Source: Plectrocnemia conspersa (taxonomy: Eukaryota; Arthropoda; Insecta; Trichoptera; Polycentropodidae). Taken from it: DNA of 64,000 nt. Below, in pieces: positions 51,587-63,400 of this stretch. The first letter of the stretch is position 1; each line of letters begins with the position of its first letter. The position numbers and the translations under genes are program-made. Where the stretch lies: NCBI GenBank assembly GCA_009617715.1, contig VTFK01000168.1, forward strand, positions 124,001-188,000. The letters run 5' to 3'. The notes under the pieces are model-generated. The model saw only the letters and a program-made list of their open reading frames with translations. It ran no database searches and had not been told where the DNA came from.

Positions 51587-54500
51587 TTAACTATAATAAC
51601 TCACATCTTGAGTCCTCGCTTTATGCTTCTTTTCGACGAGCGACGTTAGTGCTTCGGAACGTACTGAGAGAGAGTTTATTTTTTCGATTAGCTGCTGATA
51701 CGGAGACATCGGTTGAGTTCCCATCACGACGTGTCCTAACTTAGAATCGATTTTAGCATCCAAACGAGCGTTACGAATCAAGTTTACGATCCACCTTTCG
51801 GCATCTTCAGGATCCATATTCAACTTCTCGGCGAGCATTCTGTAATATATAAAAAAAAATAGTTGAAAATCTATGAATTATTCGTCGTTAAGTGTTCTTT
51901 CAACTTTAGTAATAACTCACCCTATACTGATGCACTGATGAATTCTGCAGAAAGTTTCGAAAATCATAAGACGAGCGTTTTCAACGAATTCGTCGATACA
52001 AGCAATCAGGAAGAAGTCGCTCAGTAGCACCGTCTGACATTCGTGTAATTTTTGTCTGGCACCGTCAAAATCAAAGTTTACGTACAGATGTTCGATGAAC
52101 TCGGTTATAGGATCTCTGTAAATTGGACATATATTAAATAAGACACGACACGTCGGTCTCCAATGATTATTTTGTGATTTGTTAGCTTTCAAACCATACT
52201 ATTCTACAAAAATCAAACGTTAAATTCACGCAAACAATTAAATTAACCTGTACGTGTATGATTCTTGTTGTATGACCTTCACCAGCTCTTTGAGTGCGTT
52301 CCTTCTCGATCGGTTGATAATCACGGCCGTGGCCAAATATCTGAGGATGTGCGGGCACATTGTTTGAATAGCATTCAAATAGCTGTAATTATCGATAAAA
52401 ATATTTATAAGTTTTTGTGACATTATGCAAAAGCTATATATGTATATATAATATATACAAGTCTTACAGAGGTTTGTGAAGAAAAACATCAATGATTAGA
52501 TCGCGTCCTTTGATATGGTTGAAGTAAACAAACAGACTCCAGTGAACCAACCATGTCCTCTGTTGGAGAACTTGCATGTTATTGGCGAATTGATTTCCGT
52601 CGATGAAATCGCGCAGTTTATTCAAGTCCTCCAAAGCTCCGTCCCAATTCTGAACAAGGATTTCCGATGCAAGTTTTCCCCATAATACTGGCAAATAATT
52701 CTGTAAAAAGATTTAAAAAAAAAAGTAAAAAATTGATGGACAAAAAAAATGCTCTTATGACCGAAGATGTTTAAAAAAATAATTGTAAAAAATGGCAGAC
52801 ATTTTTTTTTCACCAGTCATTCCGACATGTATTCGAGATTGATCATCAATAAATATGAAACGGGGAAAGAAACCATGTTTAAAACGATCACGTACAATAA
52901 CGAAAGCGGCACTGATGAATATGGCGATACAAACTGTTTGCATACTCCGTGGGGTATCGGGGAAGTGTTGGCGACGAAGGAACAGAGTGCTGGGAATCAA
53001 TTAATAATAGAAAAATATGTCGGAGAAGAAGTAGAATCGAACATAGCGTTTTTAAGCAATATAACCACGTTAAACTTGCCGTTCAGCCCTTGGCGCGAAT
53101 CTAAGCCGGAGCGAAAAAATTGTAGCATCGAAGTTGTCGCGGATGAAGGTATTCCCGATATCATTATGTAATTTATATTTTGTCATATTCGATTAAAATG
53201 TTTAAGGTGACGCAAGTCGAGTGGATATAATCGCACAAAAGTTAGTTGATCAAAAGCTGACGAATTCGGTGTTTGTAAAAAACGAAGAAAGAGACAGTAC
53301 AGAAAGTACAGATAGCAATGTCCTGGATGACTATCTGAAAAGGATAAAGAGCGACAATTTGCAAATAAAACGCAACATTAGAATTTTAAAAAAGTTGACG
53401 TCGATTACCGAATGCATCGAGTTTGTCAAGCTGGCGCAAAGCGGCCAGGCGACCAACGAAAACAACGTATTTCTGATTCGTTGCGAATTATGCAAGAAGA
53501 AATTCACGGCGATACACTCCATGTTGATTCATCAGAAACATCATAAAACTGCAAACGGTCAACACGAGTGCACTCACTGTGCGGTGATTTTTGCAAGCTT
53601 CGACCAAGCCATGAAGCATTGGCTTGAAGATTGTTGGTGGATTATGAAAATGAAACAATTCATGGCCACGTTTGATAAATTGTGCAAATTTAACACCAAG
53701 ACAGCAGTGAACGTACACAGGTATTGTTTTTAACGATTTAACGTGAATATCGTAAGTTAATTAATTAATAAATAATTTCAGACATAAAATGTGGAACGTT
53801 TCGCCGATAACACCCGATGATATATTCACCATAAAAATGGAAGACTGTAATCAAAGTTTGTACGAAAATGCCAAGACATTGATGAACTTGAAAGAAGACG
53901 GTTATGGAATCGGTCTCCAAGATTACTATGAAATTGAGCATGAACAAATTGTGCATACATTGTGTCACGTATGTGGAGGGGTATTTGCAATTTTTCAAAA
54001 CTTTTTAATAAATGCTACTAGAAAATTGTCTTTTTAAAAATCAGTCTAAATATTAATATATTATATTATCAGCTATTTTCAAAGAAAATGTTAATCTAAT
54101 TTGTATGTTGGACAGATCGTCGCGGATAAAAAAACTCAAGATCATTGCAAAGAGCATCTTCGGGAGTAAAATATTTACCTTATCGACTGGCGGCATCACC
54201 AACTGGCAGAAATACAGATAACTGGCAGATTCACAATAGTTACCGCATTCGTAGCGGTACTTGGCCAGTTGGTACATACTGTCGATCATCTCAATTTTAA
54301 ACTAAAACAGTAATTCGTTAAATTAACTTATTTAACATTTTATTAGCATCATTTTACTGATTAATAGTTAATCGCATACATCAAACTCCTTATTAGTTGT
54401 CAAATAGTTGATGAGCATTTTCGAGTCTCTCATCGTCTCCATAGTTTTCATGACGTCATCGTGCTGCATCAGCTTCAAAACTGGCTCGACGGCGTCTTGC

Positions 54501-55021
54501 AACTCTTGGAGTTGCGAAAGAACCACACTGCGGCGATTCTTGATATCCTACAATAATCAATAAATAAATATTTCAAACCGTGTTTTCCATTTATTACAAA
54601 CGTAACGTACCTCTGGCACTTCTTCGTCAGGATACAACATTTTTCTTATGTCAATGACATAATCGATCATATTAGTTTTACTCAATATGTCCAACTTCGC
54701 TTGTAGCAAATCATTAGAATCATAAATCTACAAATAAAAACAAATAGTCAAAAGATAACCTATACAATTAAAACATTAAAATATTAGTACGTGTAAGGGA
54801 AAATCGATTAAGCACTAGAACACGATAAATAATAACGTTCGGTGATGATGTAGAACATATTTGTGAACCGCCCAATCGCGTATGACGTTAGCGAAATATG
54901 GAAGGCAATTTGAAGATATAGGCACCTCTTTGGCAGCGAGAAACTCCAGCAACGGAAAGACCATGTGCCGGTCGAGATATTGGCCGGTCTTGAACGTCAG
55001 ATCGAACTTGGAGACGCTCAT
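51587..55021 (-). CDS. eIF3e: eIF3e (INT6), translation initiation factor 3 subunit
   Basis: Eight exons: 54926-55021, 54611-54727, 54380-54547, 54179-54301, 52468-52700, 52248-52382, 51921-52115, 51587-51839; all phases agree, 439 residues (fly about 435). Start [28 protein letters not shown] is the family N-terminus. Alpha-solenoid repeats follow ([32 protein letters not shown]). The PCI domain covers roughly residues 270-400, with [18 protein letters not shown] and [29 protein letters not shown]. The protein acts in the cytoplasmic eIF3 complex that recruits mRNA to the 40S subunit. Intron 4 (52701-54178) is the largest and holds a complete gene on the other strand. Confidence 0.96.
52767..54037 (+). 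CDS. C2H2 zinc-finger protein nested in an eIF3e intron
   Basis: Exons 52767-53148, 53207-53720, 53782-54037 give 383 residues in consistent phase; introns are 58 and 61 nt. The gene lies wholly in eIF3e intron 4, antisense to it. The middle exon has two adjacent C2H2 fingers: [21 protein letters not shown] and [23 protein letters not shown] last half-finger (CHVCGGVF) runs into the stop without its histidines. N-terminal sequence ([27 protein letters not shown]) is not recognised. The start is uncertain: a T-rich tract ending CACCAG at 52817 could be a 3' splice site from an upstream exon, or ATG 52824-52826 could be used. No known family name can be given. Function as a DNA- or RNA-binding factor is inferred from the fingers only. 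Confidence 0.75.
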
Positions 55022-55639
55022 GATGGCGGCTGACAGCCGTAGCCACGCTGCACGAGGGACTTCTCACCGCCGTAAAGGGATGTTCTAATAGTAACCGAAT
55101 TGAAAACGGTGCCACGCTATTGTTACCTTATCAAATAAAACATTTTATCGACTATAATACAATAATTTAAATCTTTTGGAAAAATAAGTACGCGCCCCTC
55201 TTAATTTTAAATTGATATATTTCACAAATTTATAATACGTCCATTAGGTGAAAATATTTTTTACATTATTGACAAACAATTCCATGGCAGAAAAATATAA
55301 ATTAAGGCAATTCATTGCTTAAAAAAATTTTAAAACAAACGAATTGAATTATATAAAATATAGTTACTGAAAAATATTCTTAATTACTGGCAAGTCTTTC
55401 AAGCAGATACAACAAGTGTTATACATAAATATCCACTCAATCATACGGAGTAATCCAATTCGATTTTTCTATGTTGGCAGCACTTTAAATCAGACACCTG
55501 TCAATAATCACGCATGCTCAAAGTGTCAAATGTTAGTTTGCAACAGCACATTCACGAAATGGATCTCTTAGCGTTAAAATTGCTCAATTTTATATAGAAA
55601 TAATAATTCTAAGCGCATTGCGTATCAACATTTACAGCA
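55022..55639. other. eIF3e upstream region
   Basis: It holds the eIF3e promoter and 5' UTR near 55022-55120. No other coding sequence is recognised. Confidence 0.4.
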
Positions 55640-55815
55640 AGTACAAAAAAGAACGCGAACAAACCCAAAACGTTGGAGTATCAAAAAATCAACATTCGCC
55701 AAGTTATAGCCAAGACATATAGCCAAGATACCACCCGAAATGTACGAAAAAGTCGTCAAAAGGATTGGCTGCAGCAAATGCTTTAAAGGTGGCCATTTAA
55801 TTAATATTATTTTTT
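55640..55815 (+). pseudogene. Mariner/Tc1-type transposase C-terminal fragment
   Basis: With frame changes, the plus strand reads KIPPEMYEKVVKRIGCSKCFKGGHL at 55725-55800. Many Tc1/mariner-type transposases end with this pattern (IPPEMxxxVxxxxxxRxxxCxxxxGGHL). The upstream KRERTNPKRW matches the preceding basic segment. It is short, shifted and has no N-terminal or DDE part, so it is a relic. Confidence 0.5.
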
Positions 55816-56059
55816 CTAATTAACTAAAAACATCATATATTTGATTATTAAAAAATCCAAAGAAATAAATAAGACATAAAAGAACAAAACGCCACTAAGG
55901 AAATGCGCTGAAATTAACACTAAATTTATTTTAATAAAAATACCAGCTTTTTAAAGAAAAAAATAATTTACAGTTCATTAAAGATTTTTTTATTTTGATG
56001 ATGCAAACTAAATCAATCACATAATAGAAATAATTGTTTTTAATGTTTCTTTTTTAAGA

Positions 56060-56960
56060 AGAGCTAAATTATTAGTATTAGAAGATGCTAAGAAGGGCTA
56101 AATTATTAAAACGAGCTTATCCCACTGTAGCTTTCAAATACGTCTAATAAGCTTTAACTTGCTAAACGATCGCTCACAACTTGCATTCGTTCCTGCAGCA
56201 GTAAAAAGAATTTGCAGTGAAACGAGAAGATTTATAAATACATCATCTGCATATTATACAATAAAACTCTAAAGATCCAAATGAGTTTTCGGATTACCGA
56301 GTATTAAGACTGTAAAATGCTCCTTACTACTCGTAATAAGTATTAACTTTATTACGAGTAGTAAGGAGCATCTTACAGTCTTTGATTTTTGGGAAAAAAT
56401 CCTTTCCATCGACGTCCGTGTCATAGAAATTCCCAAAATTTGTACAATTTTGCCGTAGTTCATTTTCATTTGACATAGAAAGAAGATTTTCGATGTCCAG
56501 CAGAAATCTAAACTTTTTATTCATGACTTGAAAATAGTATTGATATTTCTTGTTATAATCAGTCAAGTGCGTTTTTCATAACACGTATGATTTTGTTTTC
56601 TACTGAAAGCTCTGCATCAATTAAAACATCTCTTGATATTCTTCTACGTCGCTTAATTCTTTTTTCAATTTCTATTCCCCAACCGGTGTATTTTATTTTT
56701 GATATTTCAGAATACTTTTTTACCATACATCCGCTAAAGATTTATTGTGGTCTTCTATTGAATTTTTCTTATCTATGAGCAATGATGTATCCATTTTTTG
56801 CACAGTAATAATCAAATTAGTCAAAAATTGTAATCATTTCTTTACCAAATGTCCCTGCGATTTTTTTTCTAATAAATATTATTATTCAGTTTTAGATCCT
56901 ATTTTTAATTTTACATATAAAAATAAAAAAAGTTACTCTAGTTCTGATATAAAATAATTG
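56060..56960 (-). pseudogene. hAT transposase relic, ZMYM1-like family
   Basis: Minus-strand reading gives the hAT dimerisation signature AAGTNASCERSFSKLKLIRR near 56145-56200, then a stop codon and QWDKLVLII. Further upstream are FRFLLDIENLLSMSNENELRQNC (56455-56530) and the basic linker region (56639-56700). That is the normal hAT order. Stops and frameshifts occur throughout, and a 73-bp fold-back (56308-56380) interrupts it. 56639-56720 matches 46030-46100. Confidence 0.78.
56308..56380. repeat. 30-bp inverted repeat with 13-nt loop
   Basis: The arms 56308-56337 and 56351-56380 are complementary at 29 of 30 positions (GACTGTAAxATGCTCCTTAC at the outer part). It lies within the hAT relic and disrupts its reading frame. 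Confidence 0.9.
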
Positions 56961-57318
56961 GTTATTGTGTATTTAAATTATGCTGAGCTAGCAGAAAAAT
57001 TACGTTCTTCACGAACTAAATCTCAGCAAACACTCACTTATCAACAGACGATTTATAAACTCTCAAAACCCGCTAACACGACTAAGCTGTCCACGAGGAA
57101 CCGGAGACTTGTAATGGGTGGATGTTGATTGCGTTAACATCGTTGTTCTGCATTGCGTTTACACTGTTGTTATGCAAAATATTTTTTTTAAATAGTGTAG
57201 TTTCGATATTACAGTAATTTAAAATGTTTTATCACATCAAAAAAGTAGAAAACTATAAATGTGCGATAATTTTTTGTGTGAAAAGGAATGCATGTCGGTT
57301 GTATCAGGCAACAAATAT

Positions 57319-57331
57319 GGCGCATGCGCAC
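57319..57331. promoter_or_regulatory. NRF1/Ewg-type palindromic site
   Basis: GGCGCATGCGCAC, 107 bp before the stomatin ATG, matches the GCGCATGCGC palindrome bound by NRF1 and its insect relative Ewg. Its position fits a core promoter. Binding is inferred. Confidence 0.45.
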
Positions 57332-57437
57332 AAAAAAAAAAGCGAGATTTTTCTGACGCTTGTATGGTTCTGGTGATCGTATCGATCGCGCGCGCATCCC
57401 CGTTTGTTTGTTTACATTGTAATAATAAAAATAAATC

Positions 57438-60400
57438 ATGTCTCACTCTGTCCAAGTAAGACTAACCGATGGCGAAGAAATCGATGTGGATTCTGGAACA
57501 ACACCGGTCGTGGGCAATTTTTGCACAGTATTGTCGTGGATTATCTTTATCCTGACGATGCCACTGTCGATATTCATTGCTATTACGGTAATTATCAATT
57601 AAAATTCTTTAGTTATACAAAATTACGCATGTACTAAATGTAAAGGAAATAATAGAAACGCACACGCAATGCTTGCACCATTATTCTAATCGGTTTTTAG
57701 GAGTGGCGAATAGCCATAATTATAGCTTCATTTAATACACAGCAAATGTTATTCTTTACAACTTTCTGTTGAGTATAAGTAGTAAGATAAGGAATTTGTA
57801 ATGGTCAAGTTATTTTTATTAGCTAAATTGTGTCACACGCAACGACGAAAAACTTTCGTATACATACTTTGACGTGTGGCAGATATAGACGCAGTGACCT
57901 AAATTTTAATTATTGCTTCAATATAAAACCCAAAACATATGTGACTATTCGATAACCATTTTTGCGTTATATCGTTAGAAACTTGATGATAAAACATTTT
58001 TCAAAGAAAATAAATTAAATTATCAATATACATATTATAATTTTCAATATTTCCGTTACGCTGCAAAACAAATCGCTTCGTTTACTACCGATAGGGTTGC
58101 CAGATTAAAAAATACGGCGAGACAAATCGAAAGGGCTATCAAAAAAATATTTTAAATGTTAAAATAAATAACACTGGCTAAAATAATCGGATAGATTTCG
58201 GTTTGTAAAATATTTTTTTCTTAAAATTAAATTTGAACTTGTAATTTTAAGGAAGCAATGTCCTTAATACATGTTTTATCTGATTCATACATTATTCGCT
58301 TTTGGTTAAGTTCGTCACTTTTTTATGTTGATGGTACCACTATTCGTCATATTGAACGCGTAGTTTGTGATCAACAGTCAGGCATTAACGTCGCATTTTA
58401 TCACACTTGGTGACTTCTTTATTTCCAACAAATAATTTGCATTTAAAATACACTGTATGCAGTAAAATGTTTGAAGCTTTTCGTGAAGATGCTCTATCTC
58501 ATCGAAATGCTTATAAATGATACAAACGTTTTAAGAAGACCAGTGTTAAGAATAGAAATTAAGAAAGGGACCGTGTTTAGTAATTACCAAATTACTACAT
58601 GTTTGGAAATTTCGTGTTTCTTTGATGTTTATGAATGTGTAATTGTCAGTTGGCGTACCTCCAAGTATCGACTCGCGTACCCTCTGGGGTACGCGTACCC
58701 CACCGGAGACTACTGCTGTAGACTACCAAATAGCTCATTCATCACGCATGATTCGTTTTGATTTTCTTTAATAAACCTTCATGCCAAACCTTACCAAAAG
58801 CCTGCGTAATGTTAAAAAATGTTGCAGAACAGTATCGATTTTCTTCCAGATTCTTAGATATTTTCTTAACAATTCTGTTCACCTGTTCAATAGTTGAGTG
58901 ATCCTCCCTGAAGTCAAATTGGTGATTGGGGATGAGATTTTCTTGCTTCAATATTGGTTTCAATCATTGAAGAAAAAGTTTTTTGAAGACTTTTGTTAAC
59001 ATCGGGAGTAGACTAATTGCTCTGTATAACTGGTTTAACGGTATCCTTTCTTGGTTTTGGAATCATTATAATTTCCCCATTCTTCCATTAATCAGGGTAG
59101 TATGCTACTCTTAATATGACATTAAATAGAAATGTAACGAATTTCATGCATGTTTGTAGAAAGTCCTTTAATAATTTACCTGTAATTAGGTCATATATTG
59201 GTACCGTATTATATAATATATACCTACTATATTAAATTATTCTATATTTTATATAGAGTAATTTGGTATAAATAGCTTTTGTTGATAAAGTGGGTTTCGG
59301 AGATCATTATAATATCTATCTGTTCATATTTTGATGCCGAATGTGGTTAGTATAGTCATTATATTTTAATTTCTGACATATTTTCTATTCTCGTTATGAC
59401 TTGGACAACGTTTTGATCATTTTTATTATTAACTTATGCTGCTTGTATATGCTGTTTATTTCGTGCTGCGTGTGCGTGTGTAGTAGTGAAGTTAATTTGC
59501 ATGGGCGCTGTAATCTTATATTTAATTATAATTATTTTTTTATAATCTTATATTTAATTGTTCTAAGCCACTTCCGCTTACGCTTTCGGACGCGCTCGCT
59601 TTAAAATGAAACGCTCTACGTTAAATTTGCTATTCTGTAAATCGTATCGCTCTGTATAAACGGTTTATAATAATTGTTATGACTTGGACAATGCTTTGAT
59701 CATTTTTATTATTAACTTCTGCTGCTTGTGCATATGTTGTATTGTAGTAGGTTAACATGGGCGCTGTAATATTTTCTTGAATAGAATTCAATTTTTTTTT
59801 CTGAGTGTGGAGAATTTTTTCATTTCCTGTTCTTGATATATAATATTCTTGATTTTGTGCAGCTTGTTGTTAATTAATCACCTTCGCATTTATGGTTGCA
59901 TAAACCTTTTGTGTGATTTTATCTTTGCTATCTTGTACATAGGGGTATATTTTTTTTCTGTATGGTGGTTCAAGTTAATTTTTAGTTCAATATGTAGTTG
60001 ATTTTGTATATTCCTTATTTTGTTATTGTTATAGATTTGCGGCAACTCGATGAAAATCGATATTTATCGGTCAGATGACTGACCATGTGTTTAAAGTTAT
60101 TTGACGGAATGCTGCCGAACAAAAATGATTCCTCTATTTATATAATTATGCTAATTATTAAATACAACATCAAAAAGAGGGATAAACGCCTCGTCTTACA
60201 GTCGTTGCTGATCAAAACTCATACGAAGGGCGATGATCTCACAAAGCAATGATATGAAGTATGGCATTATTATCTTTCTGTTTTAGTTCTATAATAAACA
60301 TTGGTAGTGTTTTCAGATCTCATATTTGATATATTTTTTATTTTATGCTCGTGAGATTTTATCTCTTCTTCTATATATCTTATATATGTTGTGTGGTGAA

Positions 60401-63400
60401 TATTACGTAAACTACTTTAAACGTTTTATCCGTTTTCTGTTGATAAGAGTAGAATTCAGTGTTTTTTTTTGTTTTATTTCATTACAGTGCCGGCCCGAGA
60501 ACGTTCAGCGCCTCGGTTCTAAAAACCGAAGGTAATTTGGGATTTTTTTCATAAGAGAGCTAAAAAAATCATCACGGAAATTTTTGTTTAACCTTTTCAC
60601 CGTGGCTGATATTTTTGTGCGCCATTTCAAAATTTGTTATTATGTGGGGGGCACATATTCCTGCCGTATTTTTTTTATATAATGGTTCAATAAATTCAAG
60701 TGATTTACAGACTTAAATTATACTAAATAACCATTTTATAAGTCTCAAGGGTTTATGACACCTTTAGATGCCCAATAAGTACTGACAATCTTGCCTTCTT
60801 ATCGACATTGAAAAATTGTCCAAATACTTCATGCGTCCTATTTAAATGTTTTATTTCGTATTTCTAAATGTTTCATAACAAATAAGTTTATTCCGCGTCC
60901 GTACGCCACGAACACCGACGGTATAAAAGTGATCGGAAAACACGCGTTTGGCTTGACATGTCGTAAATAAATAAAACAGGTGGTTTTGGTGTTTCGTGCT
61001 GATAATTGAAGAACAATCCACCTGAAAGGTCATAAGCACTTTTTTCAAATATATATACCGCAGGATATTAGGCAACTCTAACTTACCTAACAAGCTAACT
61101 AACAATATTTGAGAAAAATATTGAATCGATATATTTTAATTGCTTGTATGAACAATGAAATACATTCCTTTATAAAATATAATTTATTCACAGAGACGTT
61201 TTGAGACCTTTGTTATATGTCAATAATGGTTGTTTCGCACGCAATCAATCACAATTTCACGAATATTTTCACACATTAGTATCAAACTGCGATAACTTTA
61301 TACCAGTGAGCGTCACATATTTCACTTTTTATCCAAAACACACAGACGCTGAAACTAGCACAATGATATGATAGGAGTTGACAGCCAGTTACTGTGATAT
61401 TACATATATATTATTTTTTAATTTTGTGTGAAGTGGGCCGAAATATTTATTTTTATAGCCGGATGTGACACAGACGAAAAACCTTGAAATGAGCATGTAT
61501 CGCTTCTCCCTCGCATTAGCAAAAAGAATGCTGATGCACTAATGCAGTACGAAGTTTTAATGTATCAGTTAACAGCAAACTGTTTTTGGATTCGATATAC
61601 ATACTCACAATTTTCATAGTAACTTTTTAAAAATTGAAAATAAACTACCAATCTTCTTCTTCTACATCATTAGAAAGTGATAGTATTGTTGAAACGATAC
61701 CAAAGAAAACTTACTTAAAAAAATAGTATTTTTACTTCCAACTTAACCGTGATTTTATTTTGAATTTTTATTTTTTAAATGTAATTAATTGTATTTTAAA
61801 ATATGTATATATGTAAATTTTCTGTAAGTATGTTTGCCTTGTTTTTTTATTTATTATATTAATGTAAATTGTATCACTATATATCAAAAATATTTTATTA
61901 ATTTTTGAAATGTTTTTAATAGCATTTTTTTTAATAATATATCATACGTGTAAAAATGTTATCGATCTCTGCTAAAACCTCCAAAGTATGCCGAAACGCT
62001 GAAGTTTCCCAATAATAACCGTTATTGCAGCGCTGGTAGAAACAAAAACAACACAATCGTATTTTCATGCGACGTATACTACTTTATTCTTGTGACTTGG
62101 CTCTAGCACGCGTGAATGTATGTGTGTAAAAATTGGAAGGTGTGACGCTCACTGCCTTATACCAAGGGCTGTATGCGTCTGAAATGATCGATCGTTAATA
62201 TAATTTAATGTAATCTCTCTAATCTCACAGATATGGTATAAAATTGATACAAATATTTTCACTTTCAATTCTTAACTAACAAGACTATCATATTATTTTT
62301 AAATTTACCAACTAGTGGATATAAAAAAATGATAAAGCGTATCTTTAAAATTCAATTTATTTGGTTTTAACCAACTGCTTAATTTTATAATTTTTTTAAA
62401 ATATATTTTTATTTATTTTGCTAAAGCAAAAATTAAAACAAAATGTTGCACGTACACGTTTATGTAAGTTTTATGCAAATTAAAAATCTTTAAATACTAC
62501 TAGAATACATATATCATGCTAATTATTTGTGCTTGATTCTACAAAGTTTTAATGTATGTACATATTTCTAATTAATTCTATGTTTTTTACATAATCTACA
62601 TTATATTACTATGATAGTTGTTTAACTTGTATTAATTTATAACTCAATATATGTTATCAAAAGCCTAATCAATTATTTTACGTTATATAGGTGGTTTATG
62701 ATTATGAGAGACTTGTTATATTTCGACTTGGCAGATTGTTATCTAAAAAACCAAAAGGAGCTGGTAAGATCTTTAAAATTATACAGTGTTTTACATAACA
62801 TGGCTAACTTATTATGTAATTACATACAGGAATATATTTTATACTTCCGTGTGTTGATTCTGCCTACAAGATAGATATGAGAACTCATACGTATGATATC
62901 CCCCCACAAGAAGTAGGTATTATTATTTTTAAATTTATTATGCAATATTACAAAAACTAATAATAAACATTTTTATTTCTTACTAGGTATTGACTAAAGA
63001 TAGTGTTACTGTGTCTGTCGACGCCGTTTTATACTACAGTGTGAAAAATGCCATAGTTTCCATCATGAATGTGGCAGACTCCCACCAATCCACGAAACTC
63101 TTAGCTCAAACTACTCTAAGGAACATGATGGGCATCAGAACTCTAGCTGAAATTTTGAGCGATCGCGAGTCAATATCTGCAACTATGCAAATTGCACTGG
63201 ACGAGGCTACTGAACCTTGGGGAATCAAAGTGGAAAGAGTAGAATTGTACGTATCATATAAACAAGAAATTAAATTTCCTATTTGGCTATGTATTCAGTC
63301 GACTTATTGTCGTTAATATGTTCAATAAGGACTACTTCTTATTCAACATATCAACGACAATCTGATAAGTGTGATTGATAAAATTGTGAAAACCGAAATC

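Noticed and set aside
52817..52823. Alternative start exon of the nested zinc-finger gene upstream of 52767
   Set aside because: The T-rich tract and CAG would suit a 3' splice site, but no upstream plus-strand exon with a fitting donor could be identified inside the eIF3e exon or beyond.
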